A DNA stretch of 64,000 nucleotides, from assembly GCF_000143415.4 (NCBI RefSeq), contig NW_003314371.1:136480-200479 (forward strand). The letters run 5' to 3'. Position 1 is the first letter of the stretch. The number at the start of each line of letters is the position of its first letter. Below are positions 22,521 to 34,552 of the stretch, in pieces. The notes under the pieces are model-generated. The model was not told the DNA's origin and did not search any database. It was given only the letters and a program-made list of their open reading frames with translations. The translations under genes were made by a program, and so were the position numbers. This stretch comes from Selaginella moellendorffii. Lineage: Eukaryota > Streptophyta > Lycopodiopsida > Selaginellales > Selaginellaceae.

Positions 22521-25023
22521 ATTTCGTGTCCAAATTTACAATCTAGGGACATTCCATATTTAATAAGTTTCGAGCTTATCCTAGAGACTAACTCCTAGTA
22601 CTAAGGGTGGCTTGGGGTGAAGGATCAAACATGTAAATCATTTTCTCTTTTTGGAGAAATGATTTGCAATGAGGTATTACCTCATTGTTTGTACTCACAT
22701 CATGCAATCAAGAGTCCCTACCTTGATGCATGTTGGAAATTATAGTCTTACAAGTAATGAATTATAGGACGGATAGCAGTGGAGCGTTAAACCATTTTGT
22801 CTAGGCTTGCTATTAAAGACTTAGATTATAATGCTTAATTCTTTTTCAAGGAACCTTGCTATTGCTCTTTAAATACCTTGGTGTTGGATTAGTTTTGAGT
22901 TTGGTCGGATAGAGAGTGGTATGAGCTTATCTGTGTTGTGAATAAAAGTTAGTAGTGTTAGGTATTGTAATCTCTATTAATGGAGTGTGGCATTTATGTT
23001 GTATTTTATTGAGTCAAGTTGACACTTGATACTCACATAAACCTTTGTAGTAGTGATATATGCATTACTTGTGGTGCTACTCAATTGGTGATCAAGTCAT
23101 TATGATACTTATATCATATCCATATGATAATGAGTAATGTGTTTACGAAGTTTCTTGATTATACAATGATCAACCCCAAAGTGGTTGATGGTGAAGCTAG
23201 TCTACTTACACGTAATAACATTGTAGTAGCTTTGACTAAATTCCATATGGTAATTCATTATGCTAAACTTAAGTTGGTTTCTTAGTTCTTTGAATTTGCC
23301 CATTGAAGTGTTGGAAAAAGGTTATAGCATTCATTTGCTATAGCTTGTCAGTTGATCTGTTAGCACTTGGAGTAGATTGTTTGATAGAAAAGATGTGTAG
23401 TTGAGGTATTGACATCACTAGCATTTGTATTAGTGGAAGTGACATTGTTATGTTAAGTGATGAGGAACTTTCCTTAAAGCTTGATTTTCCATGTCATTTT
23501 TTTTGTTAATGTTTTGGCTTCACATTGGATCTTGAAAGTGATTGAAGAAGAGTGTTAGTGCAATATGGATATTCAAAGATATGGTCTTCGTGATCAAACC
23601 TTAGATGTTCGTTTTGCATTTTACAAATGTCGGTATTGGATATCAAAAATATAGGCATGATGTTTGAGGCTTAAACATATTATGAGTTTTGAGAATTTGT
23701 GTTGAGGTGAACCTATGTGAAGTTGTTAGTAGGAGAAAGTTGGTTAAGTCTCGAAAATTTGCATTTTTAGATTGAGAGTCATTCTTTCTCTAAGATGGAA
23801 ATTTTTTTATGAATATTTTTAAACTTTTCCAATAGCTGATTTTTTGATCATTTTGCTTGAAAATTGTTCTATTTTCATAATAAAAGGGTTGGAGTTAACT
23901 TCAGTTGGCTTAGATCTTAGTAGGTAACTTTGCATGATGCAACCCGAAAAGGATGTTAACTTTTGGAGCTAAGGCAATTGAGTTGAATAGAGTCTAGAGT
24001 TGGTGTAGAAAAATTGTTATTGCGCTTTTCTAGAAAGGTGCCTTTCTTTTATAGCATTATGCTTGGTGGTAGATTACATCTTCGTTAAAACTTTATGATA
24101 GTAATGAACTCTTACTCATCATGACTTGGTCTTAGTGGCTTGCGCCTTTGCTAAGGATGGTGATATTCAACTTAGTTGTTTGAGGTTAAAATGTTAGTAC
24201 CTGTATTATAGCTTTGTCTATGAAGAGATTGTATTATCTCATGGTCTTCACTTTAGTTTCAATTAAATATTGATTATACATAGCTAGCCTTTTCAAGGCA
24301 TGCTTAGAGCTATTGACTATATGTATTAGTGAGTTTATCACGGTTGAGTTGGATTCGAGTGGTCATTTAGTTTGTGCTTATCTATGAACCTTTATCTTGT
24401 ACTTGAGATATTACGTTCATGTTGGACAAATACATGACTTGATGATGTGAGTTTAGTGTCTGGGTCTTGTGAAGGCAAGTTGAAGAGTGATTGTTAGTTG
24501 TTTTGCGACTAGTGATTATTTGTAGACTTTGTAAAGGATTGTTGACACTTGCTTTGCTCCATGATGATTAAGCAGTGATGGGTTTACTTTACCAGATGGT
24601 GTTGCGGAGGATCGTGTCATTAAACTTACATGGGTTTTCCATGTTGTCATGTCAACTCTACATTTGTCGATATTATTTGGTTGCATTTAGTTCATTCGTA
24701 GTGTTAGATTTCATTGAGTTTTGGATGTGGTGAATCACTCCTTGATGATGTGTTGTATATAACTAAGTATTGTTGAAGAACTAATCTTGGATACTAAGTA
24801 TAGTATCTTTGACTTTGGTTAGCCTGGTTGCTAGAAAGCTTTGAATGGTAATTCCCACTTGCTTTCTATTAGCTTTGTTATACTGCTAATGGCATTGAAG
24901 TGATGCCTTATCATTGACATTATTGATATTGAGATTCATGTGAGATAAGATATCTCTCTGTAGGATTGATATTAAGTTTCATTAATTTTGATGTCAATAA
25001 TATTGATGATTTTGGCTGTAGCT
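22521..25023. other. AT-rich retroelement-like sequence without genes
   Basis: No open frame above about 60 codons and no recognisable domain. The base composition matches the flanking retroelement copies, so it is probably internal sequence of a degraded or non-autonomous LTR element. Confidence 0.5.
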
Positions 25024-27470
25024 TTGTGTTATTAGCATTTGTGCATTTGCTAGTTAGCAACTATATTAATGTTCAAACAAACTAAGTGGCAAGTTTAAGT
25101 TATTTGTGTTTTAGACAAAATTGTTTAATAGGGGTTGAGATTTAAGCTTTTCCTTGAAAGGTGATTTAGTCATGGACAATGTTAACTTTACAAACGGAAG
25201 AGTTAGTGATCGATATTGGAATGTTTGAATCCTTATTGAATTTGATTTGGAATATATTAATCATTGATGATTCTTTTTGTACTTGTTATAAAGTGAGTGA
25301 CATCTTGCTATAAATGGATTTATGGAGGTCACTTGTTGAGCATAGCTTTATTATGCTTAATTTTGCATTATAAAGTTTAACTTATAGATGTGTTAAGAAG
25401 GATATTATGGGTTATACCTTGATTTTTTCTTGAGCATTGAAATTAGTTCATGCAAGACTTGTGATTATTGTTAGACAAGACTTAACTATAAGCTTCTTCA
25501 AACTTTTGGTTCCTTGAGCTTTCATGCTTATGGTCCATTTGTTAGAAATTGTTGAGGAAAGCATTTTGGCTTATTAGTTTCAATGTTGAAGTTGGCTTTT
25601 GCATCTTGCAATCATTAGTGATGATTGATTATCAACTAGGATAGTTAATTATCCTTGTCAAAAGTTTTGCTTAATTATTGTTGATTTAGAATGATTTGTT
25701 GTTCTTCGGGATGGTGAATTCTTTCTTCGATAATGATTATGCATCTCTCTATTAATAGGATGATTGATGATCTCTCATGATAGTTAATTGTCCTCTTTAA
25801 TAGCTCATGGCTTTTCATAATACCAAATATTCTTTATGGTTTGCTCTAGATTGGTCTTTTGGGTTTGAGATATTAGTAGGATGTTGTTGACACTCCTTGA
25901 GCAACTTTGATTCCTTGGTATTATTGCCCAGGATCTATATAGATTAACTAATGCGATAGTTGGCATGAACAAATGTTTGTTGGTCTTGTCATCTGATAAA
26001 CAAGTATTAGAGTATAGGAACCACCAAGATCAACATAATTGGAAAACATAAGATTCACTATCTAACAAAATTCAATAGTAAGTATGTCATCAAGTAAACT
26101 CAATGAGAAAATTGAATTACCAAAGATTGCAAATAGAATGCTAAACAATTTACAAAAGATAACTCAAAGAACACAAAATATTATTGACTGGCAAACAAAA
26201 TGTTTGCGAATGTATTGCCCAAATGAAATAACATCAAATTTTATGGAATCTATCACCCAAAGGAAATAACATTCAATCTATTAGAACCAACTATAGCAAC
26301 AATCAATAGAATAGAATAAATGTTGTAACTTACTTGAAATACTTTTGTCTTCTAATCTAAGATTTATTCATTGATAATTAAGTCTCTAAGATATCATTGT
26401 CTTTGATTTTAATATTGCATTTATTGATCTTTGAGTTTGGGCCAGTATAGGTAAACTGCCTTCAGCACTTCGTGTGTATAGTGAAATCTCTAGTCATGAG
26501 GTAGGGGGAGGGGGGGTTATCTAGTGGAGTATCTATATCCTCACGTTAGGCCACCAGTATGCTAAAATAGCGCTAGACTCTGTTTGGCTCCGTTTTACGT
26601 GCTAATCCTGGCATTGGGATGCTAGATACTCTAAAACTGTTCCAAATTGTTTCGTGCTCTTATCCCTTTGCTCCTTGGGCTGTATGCTTAGGAATCGCTC
26701 CATACTCTAGTTCCTTCGCTCTTTGGCTCCATGCTTGGGAGTTTGGTTCCATTCCTTTGTTCAGTGGCCCAAAGTCTTGAAACTTGAGTTCCACTCCATT
26801 GTCCTTTGGACATGTGGCATGTGACATATGGCACATAGAGGGTTTAAGTTCTGTTTTGTGGTTATTCTATGGTAAATTACCATAGGATAAAGAGTAAAAG
26901 CCACGTGCGTTACAATTTCTCATAAAGTGTAAACATTATAAATTTTTTTCTTAAGTTGTTTCCTTGGGGGTGGTCTAAACTAGAGTATGCATCAATGAGG
27001 ACGTCAATCTTCCCTAAAGGGTGAAGAGTGTCGTAAATGTGAATGTGGGTATTAAAAGTTATATGTTCGAGTCCTTTCGAATATTCTTTCCTACCTCTTA
27101 CTATGATGGTAGGAGGTTAATATTGCTAGACCCTTTATCAATCCCTCTTGTGCTAGTGAAGTTAACTGGGCATTTTGAGTGTAGTTAGACCAAATGAATA
27201 TAAGGGCGGAATTTCTATGTATTATTAGCTAAGTATACGTAACTTAGTAAAGAGTTTCTGTCTAGTTGTGTTTTGCACTGGCTAGTGATAAGAACCCCCA
27301 CTTATTAAGATTAGTCCCTCAATATCACCAGATGATAGTTTACTATGTTTGCTAAACACACTTGTTATCATGTTTCATATGTTGGTTTTATTTGGTCTCA
27401 TTAGCTATTTATAGAAATTGTTTAGATCTACAAGATAGGCATATCTACGGAATATAGAGATCATCACTAG
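25024..27470 (+). repeat. Repeated AT-rich block, copy 2, with internal inversion and LTR copy C
   Basis: Parallels copy 1 (20358-22520). About 25990-26345 matches the reverse complement of about 21420-21610, so an internal segment has been inverted. Collinearity resumes near 26355. A separate inserted piece at about 26560-26940 resembles the reverse complement of about 28080-28270 and 29885-30240. LTR copy C starts near 27029 after a purine-rich AAAGGGTGAAGAG tract and extends to about 27470. Confidence 0.65.
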
Positions 27471-28349
27471 GTAGCTTCATCATATATCATACATTTTGTG
27501 ATTTCCTAGTAGAGAAGAGCACCAAGATCAAGCATAACACTATAGTGATAATAGTAATAATTTTTCCCCTTCAATGATTTTCTACTACTAGCCAGCCTAT
27601 CCTAGCTCAAGTTAGCTTCATGTAGCCCAACTCAGTCCAAACCATGGCTGCCAAGTTATAGCTATGGTCAGCCATAAGTAGCACCATGGCTATGGCTGCC
27701 TAGCAAATAGCACATTGCTGTCGGCACCACCAAATGGCATTGCCATGGCTATGGCCACCCAATGCCACTCCATAGGAATGGCTACCAATAGCTAGAGCAA
27801 GTTTACTTCTTTATGAGTTTTCCTTGTAAATCCTTTTATCTTTAAACCTTTAGAATTTTAAAGAACATATGGGAGCCACTAGGATACATGAGCATCAATA
27901 TAGGAATGGAGTAATAATTATGAAATATAATTCAATGTTTGCTTTATTACATTTTTGGGTAGCAATGATGAAATCATTGCTAATGGGATTGCCATACTTA
28001 GATAATAGATAGTGGTAGCAATGAAATTCTTAGGTTTTATTATTACAATCGTGTAGTGTTTATAGTTGTAACACACATGGTTTTCACCCTTTATCCTATA
28101 GTGATTTACCATAGAATGACCATGGAGTAGAACCCAAAACCCTATCTAAGAATAGTGGAGTGAGATTTGAGTTTCAAGGCCTTAAACCACTAAATGAAGG
28201 GATAGAGACAAACTACTAAGCATAGAGCCAAGGAGCAAAAGAAGCGAGGCATAAAAGGATTTTTGAGCATTTAGCCCGAGCAGATGTAAATGATTAATTT
28301 TTCCATTCTACTTTAATCATTTAACCATTTGAAAAAGTCTTATATATAA
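27471..28349. other. AT-rich spacer with GCCATGGC-rich patch
   Basis: No gene seen. About 27640-27800 is rich in GCCATGGCTATGGC-type words. About 28080-28270 is one of three copies of a short repeat also present at about 26560-26890 (inverted) and 29885-30240. Confidence 0.5.
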
Positions 28350-29850
28350 CCTTTATAAGTTTTATTTCTGACTTGGGGACTTGCTAGCCCCGTGAATGAC
28401 CTCTATACCACTTTACTTTTACACTTAATCCAAGTGCTTCATGTGTCCGATCCCATAACAAACACCTAAAGATACCACTAACATATTAGTCTATTACACT
28501 AAGGCCATGTCTATTCACTTTTTTCTTATTGGTAGTCCAAAACCACCCATATTACAATCTCATCTTCTAAAGACTAAGCTATCTATCCATGAGTGGTCAT
28601 CCTATGACCACACCTTAGCATCCTTAAAATGCTTAAAGACATGAGGAACATTTTTCCCTAATATCTCTTCTTTGGTCCCCACCAAGTTCCTTTCCATCCA
28701 CAATTGTGTTCACCAGCACTGTCAATTGGAAAAGGGGCAATTGTGTACTGAGAGAGTGGTCATTGTATCCCTATTTATCCCCTAAGCTATTAATATCCTC
28801 ATTGATTATTGACTAACAACCTCTATTAAACTAAGGGGAACTAACATTTTTATTTCTACGTTGAATCTAACAATCCCTCTATTGTATAGATTAGCTATTC
28901 TATATAAGGCAACTAGTCATCCACCTGTACCACAATCCCGTAGTGGATACCTTCATCCATACTCTATAAGAGGAAGGACACATGCATGGATGCCCAATAT
29001 GTACAATTTCAAATTTAGAGGTAGAAATATACCTTACTCAAGGGTATATTATATTTTAAGTAGCCACTAATCAATGAAAATTAAATTTATGCCATTTGCT
29101 TCGATACCACATGTAATGCACTTTATCTCTCTCCCCTTAAACCAATTGAAAAAGGGGCAATTACTTAATAAAAGACCCCTTAATGGCTATTTTAACCCTA
29201 TTTATCCCCTAAAGATCCACAATGATAGTATATCCAAATCTCATCCCATGATTATATGCACTACATGAGGGCCTAACTACTAAGTCCCATTGACATCTAA
29301 GATCTCCTCACCATATAACCATATCCTTGATCACTACCTAAGAGGACTTCTCCTCCTCTTTTTCACATTCTAGGACTTTGGAATAACATTTCAAAACATT
29401 ATGGCCCTATACAAGCCTTATGGGTCCTCCTCTTAGTTTTTGCCTCTGGGTGGCATAGCTATATAACTAGAGCAAAGTTTCGATGAGCCATGCTAAATAT
29501 CCAAGTAAGTGGTGCCACCTACACTTGGATTGAGAGCATTGACCATCTGATATCCTAGAGGAGCTAGAGTTGGCTCTTGAACAATTTACTAAGTTACCTT
29601 GCTTGTCCATTCATGTTCATTTTAGTCTTGGACTCCTTAATTGTTATATCATCACCTACCATATATAACCTTCATAAGTCACACTAGTTTTTCTTGGCCA
29701 AACTAGTTTCACTGAAGTCCAATCCCCACACTCTCCCTAGTATACTTTTGGAACCCCTTGTAGCCCCTCCCCCCTTGAGGAATGATCACTTTGGGCTTTG
29801 ACCCTACGACCTGTATTAGTATTTGGACTTGGTCTTGAATTCCATCTCAA
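28350..29850 (-). repeat. Right arm of the large divergent inverted repeat
   Basis: This is the reverse-complement partner of about 11090-12130. A further fragment of the same end (ACCCCCCATAGCACCCCCCT and flanks) recurs near 30390, so the family has at least three copies in the window. Confidence 0.7.
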
Positions 29851-30439
29851 ACTCCATTTTGGTGGCTTCTCTCTTTATAAATATAGCATACATGGTTTTC
29901 ACCTTTTATCCTACATATTTTACCATACGATAACCAAGAAACCTAACCCTCCACATGGCACATGCCACGTGTCTAAGGACTGCAAAGTGAAACCCAAGTT
30001 TCAAGGCCTTAAGCCACTGAACAAAAGAATAGAGTAAAACTCCCAAACATACAACTAAGGAGCAAAGGAACTAGAGCATGGGACTCCCGAGTGTACAGCC
30101 CAAGGAGCGAAGGGGTAAAAGCACAAAACAATATAGAAATAGTCTTAGAGCATTTAGCATCCCAATGCAAGGATTAGTACAGAAAATAAAGCCAAATGGA
30201 ATTTAGCACTGTTTTAGTATATCAGTGGCATAATGCAAGAATTTGGGTATTCCACCAGCCAATATGTATGGAGATTAGGCTTAGACCTAAGTCAGACACA
30301 GAACAAATACAAACATACAAGCAAGAATTAGATTATACTTCAAATTAGTTAAACATGCTCAACCTACCCACTATCCCTACTATACATATGAAACCCCCCA
30401 TAGCACCCCCCTGAGGAATGTATGCTTTAAGCTTTCACT

Positions 30440-30890
30440 TTAGTCACATTTGCACTTGAGAACAATGCCATTGTGTTCAAGATAATCTCTACATTCCATA
30501 GATATGCCTAAGACACTTTCTATAAATAGTCATTAGAATTAAATGGGACTAACACATAGGGTATAATAGTGAAAATGTCTTGGTGAATATGGTAAACTAT
30601 TATCTAATAAATATTGACGGACCAAGCTCAATATCATAGGGGTTCTCAACACTAACAAGTATAAGTCAATAAATGAGTTTCTTTAACCAGGTCAAATATA
30701 TTTGACTAATAACACTTAGGAATTCCCTCCATATGCTCATTTAACTAAATGCACATGTGAAGACTAGTTTCTCAATTAACTTGGGTGGAGACTGATAAAA
30801 GGGTTCAGCAATACTAACCTCTTCCCATTATGGTAGTAAAGAAAGAATATCTTAAAGGACTTCCCAATAGATAACATTTGATACCTGTAA
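30440..30890 (-). repeat. LTR copy D, inverted
   Basis: The reverse complement carries the same landmarks as copies A to C: the Ser/Thr-codon-like TATTACTCTTTCTTTAC region, CCCTTTTATCAGTC, CTATGATATTGAGCTTGG and the GAATGTAGAGATTATCTTGAACAC end. It is the only copy in this orientation, next to the inverted-repeat arm at 28.4-29.9 kb. Confidence 0.65.
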
Positions 30891-30932
30891 TCACAATTGC
30901 AATAGTAATGTTTGATTGTAACTTCATAAAAT

Positions 30933-30935
<3 letters not shown>

Positions 30936-31010
<75 letters not shown>
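30936..31010. repeat. (AT)n microsatellite
   Basis: About 37 uninterrupted AT dinucleotides, giving a spurious Tyr-Ile open frame on the minus strand. The true length is likely to vary between individuals and may be misassembled. Confidence 0.97.
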
Positions 31011-31015
<5 letters not shown>

Positions 31016-31951
31016 ATGAATTAAATTAGTAATAAATTGTAAAGTAAAACTTTTGTCTAAAATATATATCTTTTATAATAAAAATTTTAATAAAACTATA
31101 ATAAAAGTATAATAGTTACCTTCTAGTGTAGTGCCTATTGTTGCTATGGGATTCTTACATTAAAGAGCTTGAGCCCTCTATTGTAATATGTGTGGCATTC
31201 ATTACTATTTCATGTTCTGGCCAAACTTTATATTGATGCCTAAGTTTATTGTAGTCTCTAAGTGTGTACTTAGCATGTCAAAAGCCTTAATTGAGCACTC
31301 TAGTGCACAATAGCATTGCTGAATTGACAATGGACAATAGCCAATGTGTAGAGAGGCTCATGACTAGCACTCTTTTGGTAGGGAATGTCTACAATACCTA
31401 GTTTAGCTACACTTCCAATCTAGTTAAATCTTGCCACACATTTTTGCCATTCTTACCAAACTTAAAAGAAGAAGGTTTTGATATATCAAATAAACTGAGA
31501 ATTCATATATACATTCTAATATATATGCATTTAGAAAAATGGCATCCAAAACATTATTTTGTGAGTCACATATATATGTTTAAACAATTCAAGTACACTT
31601 CTGTTTTAATTTCATATATTTCACAGTTTAATACACTTTTTTACCAGCCCACCCACCCCAGTACACTGTCCCCAAAACAGTGATCACTAATTGTTTGCCA
31701 TAGATATGTTTTAAAAATACCAATTGTTGACATCCTCGAAAAATAACTATTGTTGACATCCTTGTCAGATATTTATTTTGAAAGGATCTTCACAAAAATA
31801 TCTAGATATTTTGAAATACTTGTGCAAGATACAAATATACATAAACTCTGAGAGACACGTGGGATGACAACTCGTACTATAAATTAACCACATCGGAAGG
31901 CCATTTGTATCAAGTTTTGCTTCTGTTGTCTCTGTTTGCTTCAGCATAGTG
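31011..31951. other. AT-rich intergenic stretch before the Cys-rich peptide gene
   Basis: No gene or repeat family recognised. About 31700-31765 contains a short duplication of ATTGTTGACATCCT. The last 100 bases (TATAAATTA at about 31878) are the likely promoter and leader of the following gene. Confidence 0.5.
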
Positions 31952-32488
31952 ATGGCATTTGTTCGAGTTTCTTGCATCCTTCTGCTGCCATTGATGCTGC
32001 TTGCAATTGCCAATGCTGCTGAAGAAGGTAATGCTCAAAAGTTTTGTTTGCTTAAAATTTCAACTAATTCACAAGTTCCACAGCAATGGTGGTTTCGGAA
32101 GGGATGGATGCTATGCATGATCCGCGATATTTGGCTACTATCCTGGAAAAGAAAGGTGCTGCAACTTCCAGGAGTTTTGTTTCATTGTTTTCTGTTTTTC
32201 TTTTGTGCAGGACTAACAAGCGTTGTGGGTGAAACTTACTGTTGCCTCAAGAATGGCTATGGGTGCATGCAAGAGTGTGAAAAAGGCAAAGCGTACCAGT
32301 GCTGCCTCAAGAATGGCTATGGGTGCATGCAAATGTGTGAGCCATCCAAGAAGTACTCATGCTGCCTCAAGAATGGATATGGCTGCATGTGGATGTGCGA
32401 GAATGGTGTGGAGCACTACTGCTGCGAGAAGAATGGCTATGGCTGCACCAAGATGTGCCCCAAAAAAGTCACTTCTGGCAGCCTCTAG
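31952..32488 (+). CDS. Secreted Cys-rich peptide with four tandem 20-residue repeats
   Basis: Two exons, 31952-32027 and 32211-32488, give 117 residues. Exon 1 is a clean signal peptide (hydrophobic core ILLLPLMLLAIANA). The intron is GTAATG to GTGCAG in phase 1. Exon 2 has four repeats of about 20 residues, each with the pattern CC(L/E)KNGYGC followed by C after 2-3 residues, so about four Cys per repeat. Signal peptide and paired Cys suggest an apoplastic or vacuolar disulfide-rich peptide. I do not recognise the family, so function is open; defence or cell-wall roles are only guesses. A TATA-like TATAAATTA lies about 75 bp upstream. A decayed fifth repeat follows the stop codon. Confidence 0.75.
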   Translation: MAFVRVSCILLLPLMLLAIANAAEEGNAQKFCLLKISTNSQVPQQWWFRKGWMLCMIRDIWLLSWKRKVLQLPGVLFHCFLFFFCAGLTSVVGETYCCLKNGYGCMQECEKGKAYQCCLKNGYGCMQMCEPSKKYSCCLKNGYGCMWMCENGVEHYCCEKNGYGCTKMCPKKVTSGSL

Positions 32489-33146
32489 AACGGTTATAAA
32501 TGTGTGGATGGGTATGCATGCCGCTATAGATCTATGGCGGCCAACTTTAAATAAAAACTGAGTGCTTCCTTCTTTGAAGTTCTTGCACATCCTCGTCCCC
32601 CACATTCTTCTACTGTACAATCCTCCACTGATTGCAGACAAACCCATTGTTCCAGATGTGAATTCGAGAGTGATTTCAAGAGTGGTTCTAGAATCATGAG
32701 TTCCTTCAATGAAGCTGGAAAGACTTCTAGCGAAAGACGATGATAACAAGCTTGTATAAAGCAAAAAGTCTCTCTCATTTTTTCCATAGCTCCTTTTAGA
32801 ATCCAGGAAAAGGACCTGACCCATTGGCGGCAGAAGTAACAGGGACAAGCTCTGGAGCTAACATGCGTCCTAAAAGTCACAATTGTCCCTGCAAGAACGA
32901 CGCACTAGACAATCTGATGCTCAAATTTCACGATTCTGCTGTGTCGTCTAGCTCATATCTTGCTAAGGCATATATCGAGTGGCAACATTTGGCGGCAGTC
33001 CAAAAACACGTGAAAGTATATTGAAAATTTTGTTTGTGGGCCCGATGTCATATTCGAATTAGGTCAAGGTACTTACGGTAGTAAAATCTTAGTTCACGCC
33101 TGCCCTAAAATGCGAAAATTTGGGTTTAGGGTTCTTCGCTCGGGCG
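32489..33146. other. Intergenic region, includes 3' remnant repeat of the peptide gene
   Basis: The first 40 bases after the stop continue the tandem-repeat sequence (NGYKC then C) in the same frame. The rest shows no gene. The leader of the next gene has a TTTAGGGTTCTTC telo-box-like word at about 33124. Confidence 0.55.
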
Positions 33147-34481
33147 ATGGTGGCCAGGCGGAAGAAGCTCAAGGAACAGGTTGCGGCGGGCGATGGATCC
33201 GGCAAGGAGAAGCTCGGGCAGGAGGGGAGATTGAAGGTGAAGAAGAAGAAGGAGAAGCGGAAGCAGCAAGAGGCCGAGAAACTGGAGGAGGAGGCGGCGG
33301 CGCGGGAGCTGGAGGACCGGAGGGCGGCGAAGAGGTTCAAGAGGGAGGAGAGGAGGAGGAGGAAAGAGGCGGAGGCGGTTGAAAGGGAGGAGAAAGGAGA
33401 GGCATTGGCGGAGGAGGAGGGGACGAAGATGTCGAAGGAGAAGAGGAAGAGGAAAGAGGAGGAAAATGCGATTGATGCAGTGGAAGAGGAGGATGGAACA
33501 AGACCAGTCGGGAGGAAATCGAAGAACGCAAAGAAGAAGAAGGTGGATCGATGGGGCGCGCCTGTGGCTCCTGACGCTCCACCACAGCCAGAAATTGAAG
33601 AGAACGAGAACGATGACCATCAAAGGTACGTCTTCGTCGATTTCTTTAATCTTAAGTTGTTCTTGCTGGCAGGGAAGAGACTGGAGAAGAAGAATATCAT
33701 CCCAAAAAGATTTACGCTGGAGGCATGCCATACACTACAAGCGAGGACGAAATCCATAGCTACTTTTCTGAGTGTGGAGCCATCGAAGAGATCGACTACA
33801 CAACCTTCCCAGACACTGGGAGGTTCCGGGGCCTCGCTTTCATTACTTTCAAGGTAGACTCTCTTTTTCTCTTTCGATCGAAACTTTCAAGCATGGAGTG
33901 CTTGTCACAGACGCAAGCCGCAGTAAAGAAAGCACTCGAGCTCGATGGAGCGGACATGTAAGTTCCATGGATGGTTTTTCTCTTCTCACCGCTACTTTTC
34001 GCTGGAAAACAGGGGTGGCCGATTCTTGCGAATTATGAGATGCAAAATCAAGCCACAAGACGAGGCCAAGCAGCAAAAAACCTCCTACGCGGAGCCACCA
34101 CCCAAGACGGAGGGCTGCACTTCAGTCTACGTTGGAAACCTCTCGTGGGACGCAACCGAGAAAGACTTGCGGCAGTTCTTCAAGAGATGCAAGATCACGA
34201 GCGTCCGCCTCGCGCTCGACAAGGAAACCCGAGAGTTCAAAGGCTTCGGTCACGTCGACTTCGAAGACGACGAGTCCGTGGAGAGGGCCATCAAGCTCGA
34301 CCAGAAGCTGTTTCTCAACCGGCCCATCAAGATCGCCTACGCTGTCCCGCCCAAGAAACCGACCAGCAGCACCAACAGCGATCGTGAGCCGCGGAAGGAC
34401 AAGAGCAAGAAAAATGGATGCTTCAGCTGCGGAGAGGAAGGCCACAGATCCTTCCAGTGTCCCAAGAAAGCCCAAGACTAG
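33147..34481 (+). CDS. PHIP1: PHIP1-like RNA-binding protein: two RRMs and a CCHC zinc knuckle
   Basis: Four exons (33147-33625, 33673-33853, 33911-33957, 34013-34481) give 391 residues with consistent splice phases. The N-terminal 140 residues are Lys/Glu/Arg-rich with a nuclear-localisation-like KNAKKKKVDRWGAP. RRM1 spans about residues 170-250 (RNP2 IYAGGMPY, RNP1 RGLAFITF) and RRM2 about 275-350 (VYVGNLSW and FKGFGHVDF). A single zinc knuckle CFSCGEEGHRSFQC follows near the end. Arabidopsis PHIP1, which binds phragmoplastin and a Ran mRNA at the cell plate, has this order of domains. I chose ATG 33147 because the only upstream in-frame alternative is TTG. Orthology is inferred from architecture and motif wording; a nucleolar RRM protein is the alternative. 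Confidence 0.85.
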
Positions 34482-34552
34482 CAGGAACTTTGAGTCAGCT
34501 CTTATGTTGGAAGCCTCAAAATGGGGATGATGGTGCCTAGATCAACGTTTCA

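Noticed and set aside
30814-31017. Minus-strand Tyr-Ile repeat frame
   Set aside because: Translation of the (AT)n microsatellite.
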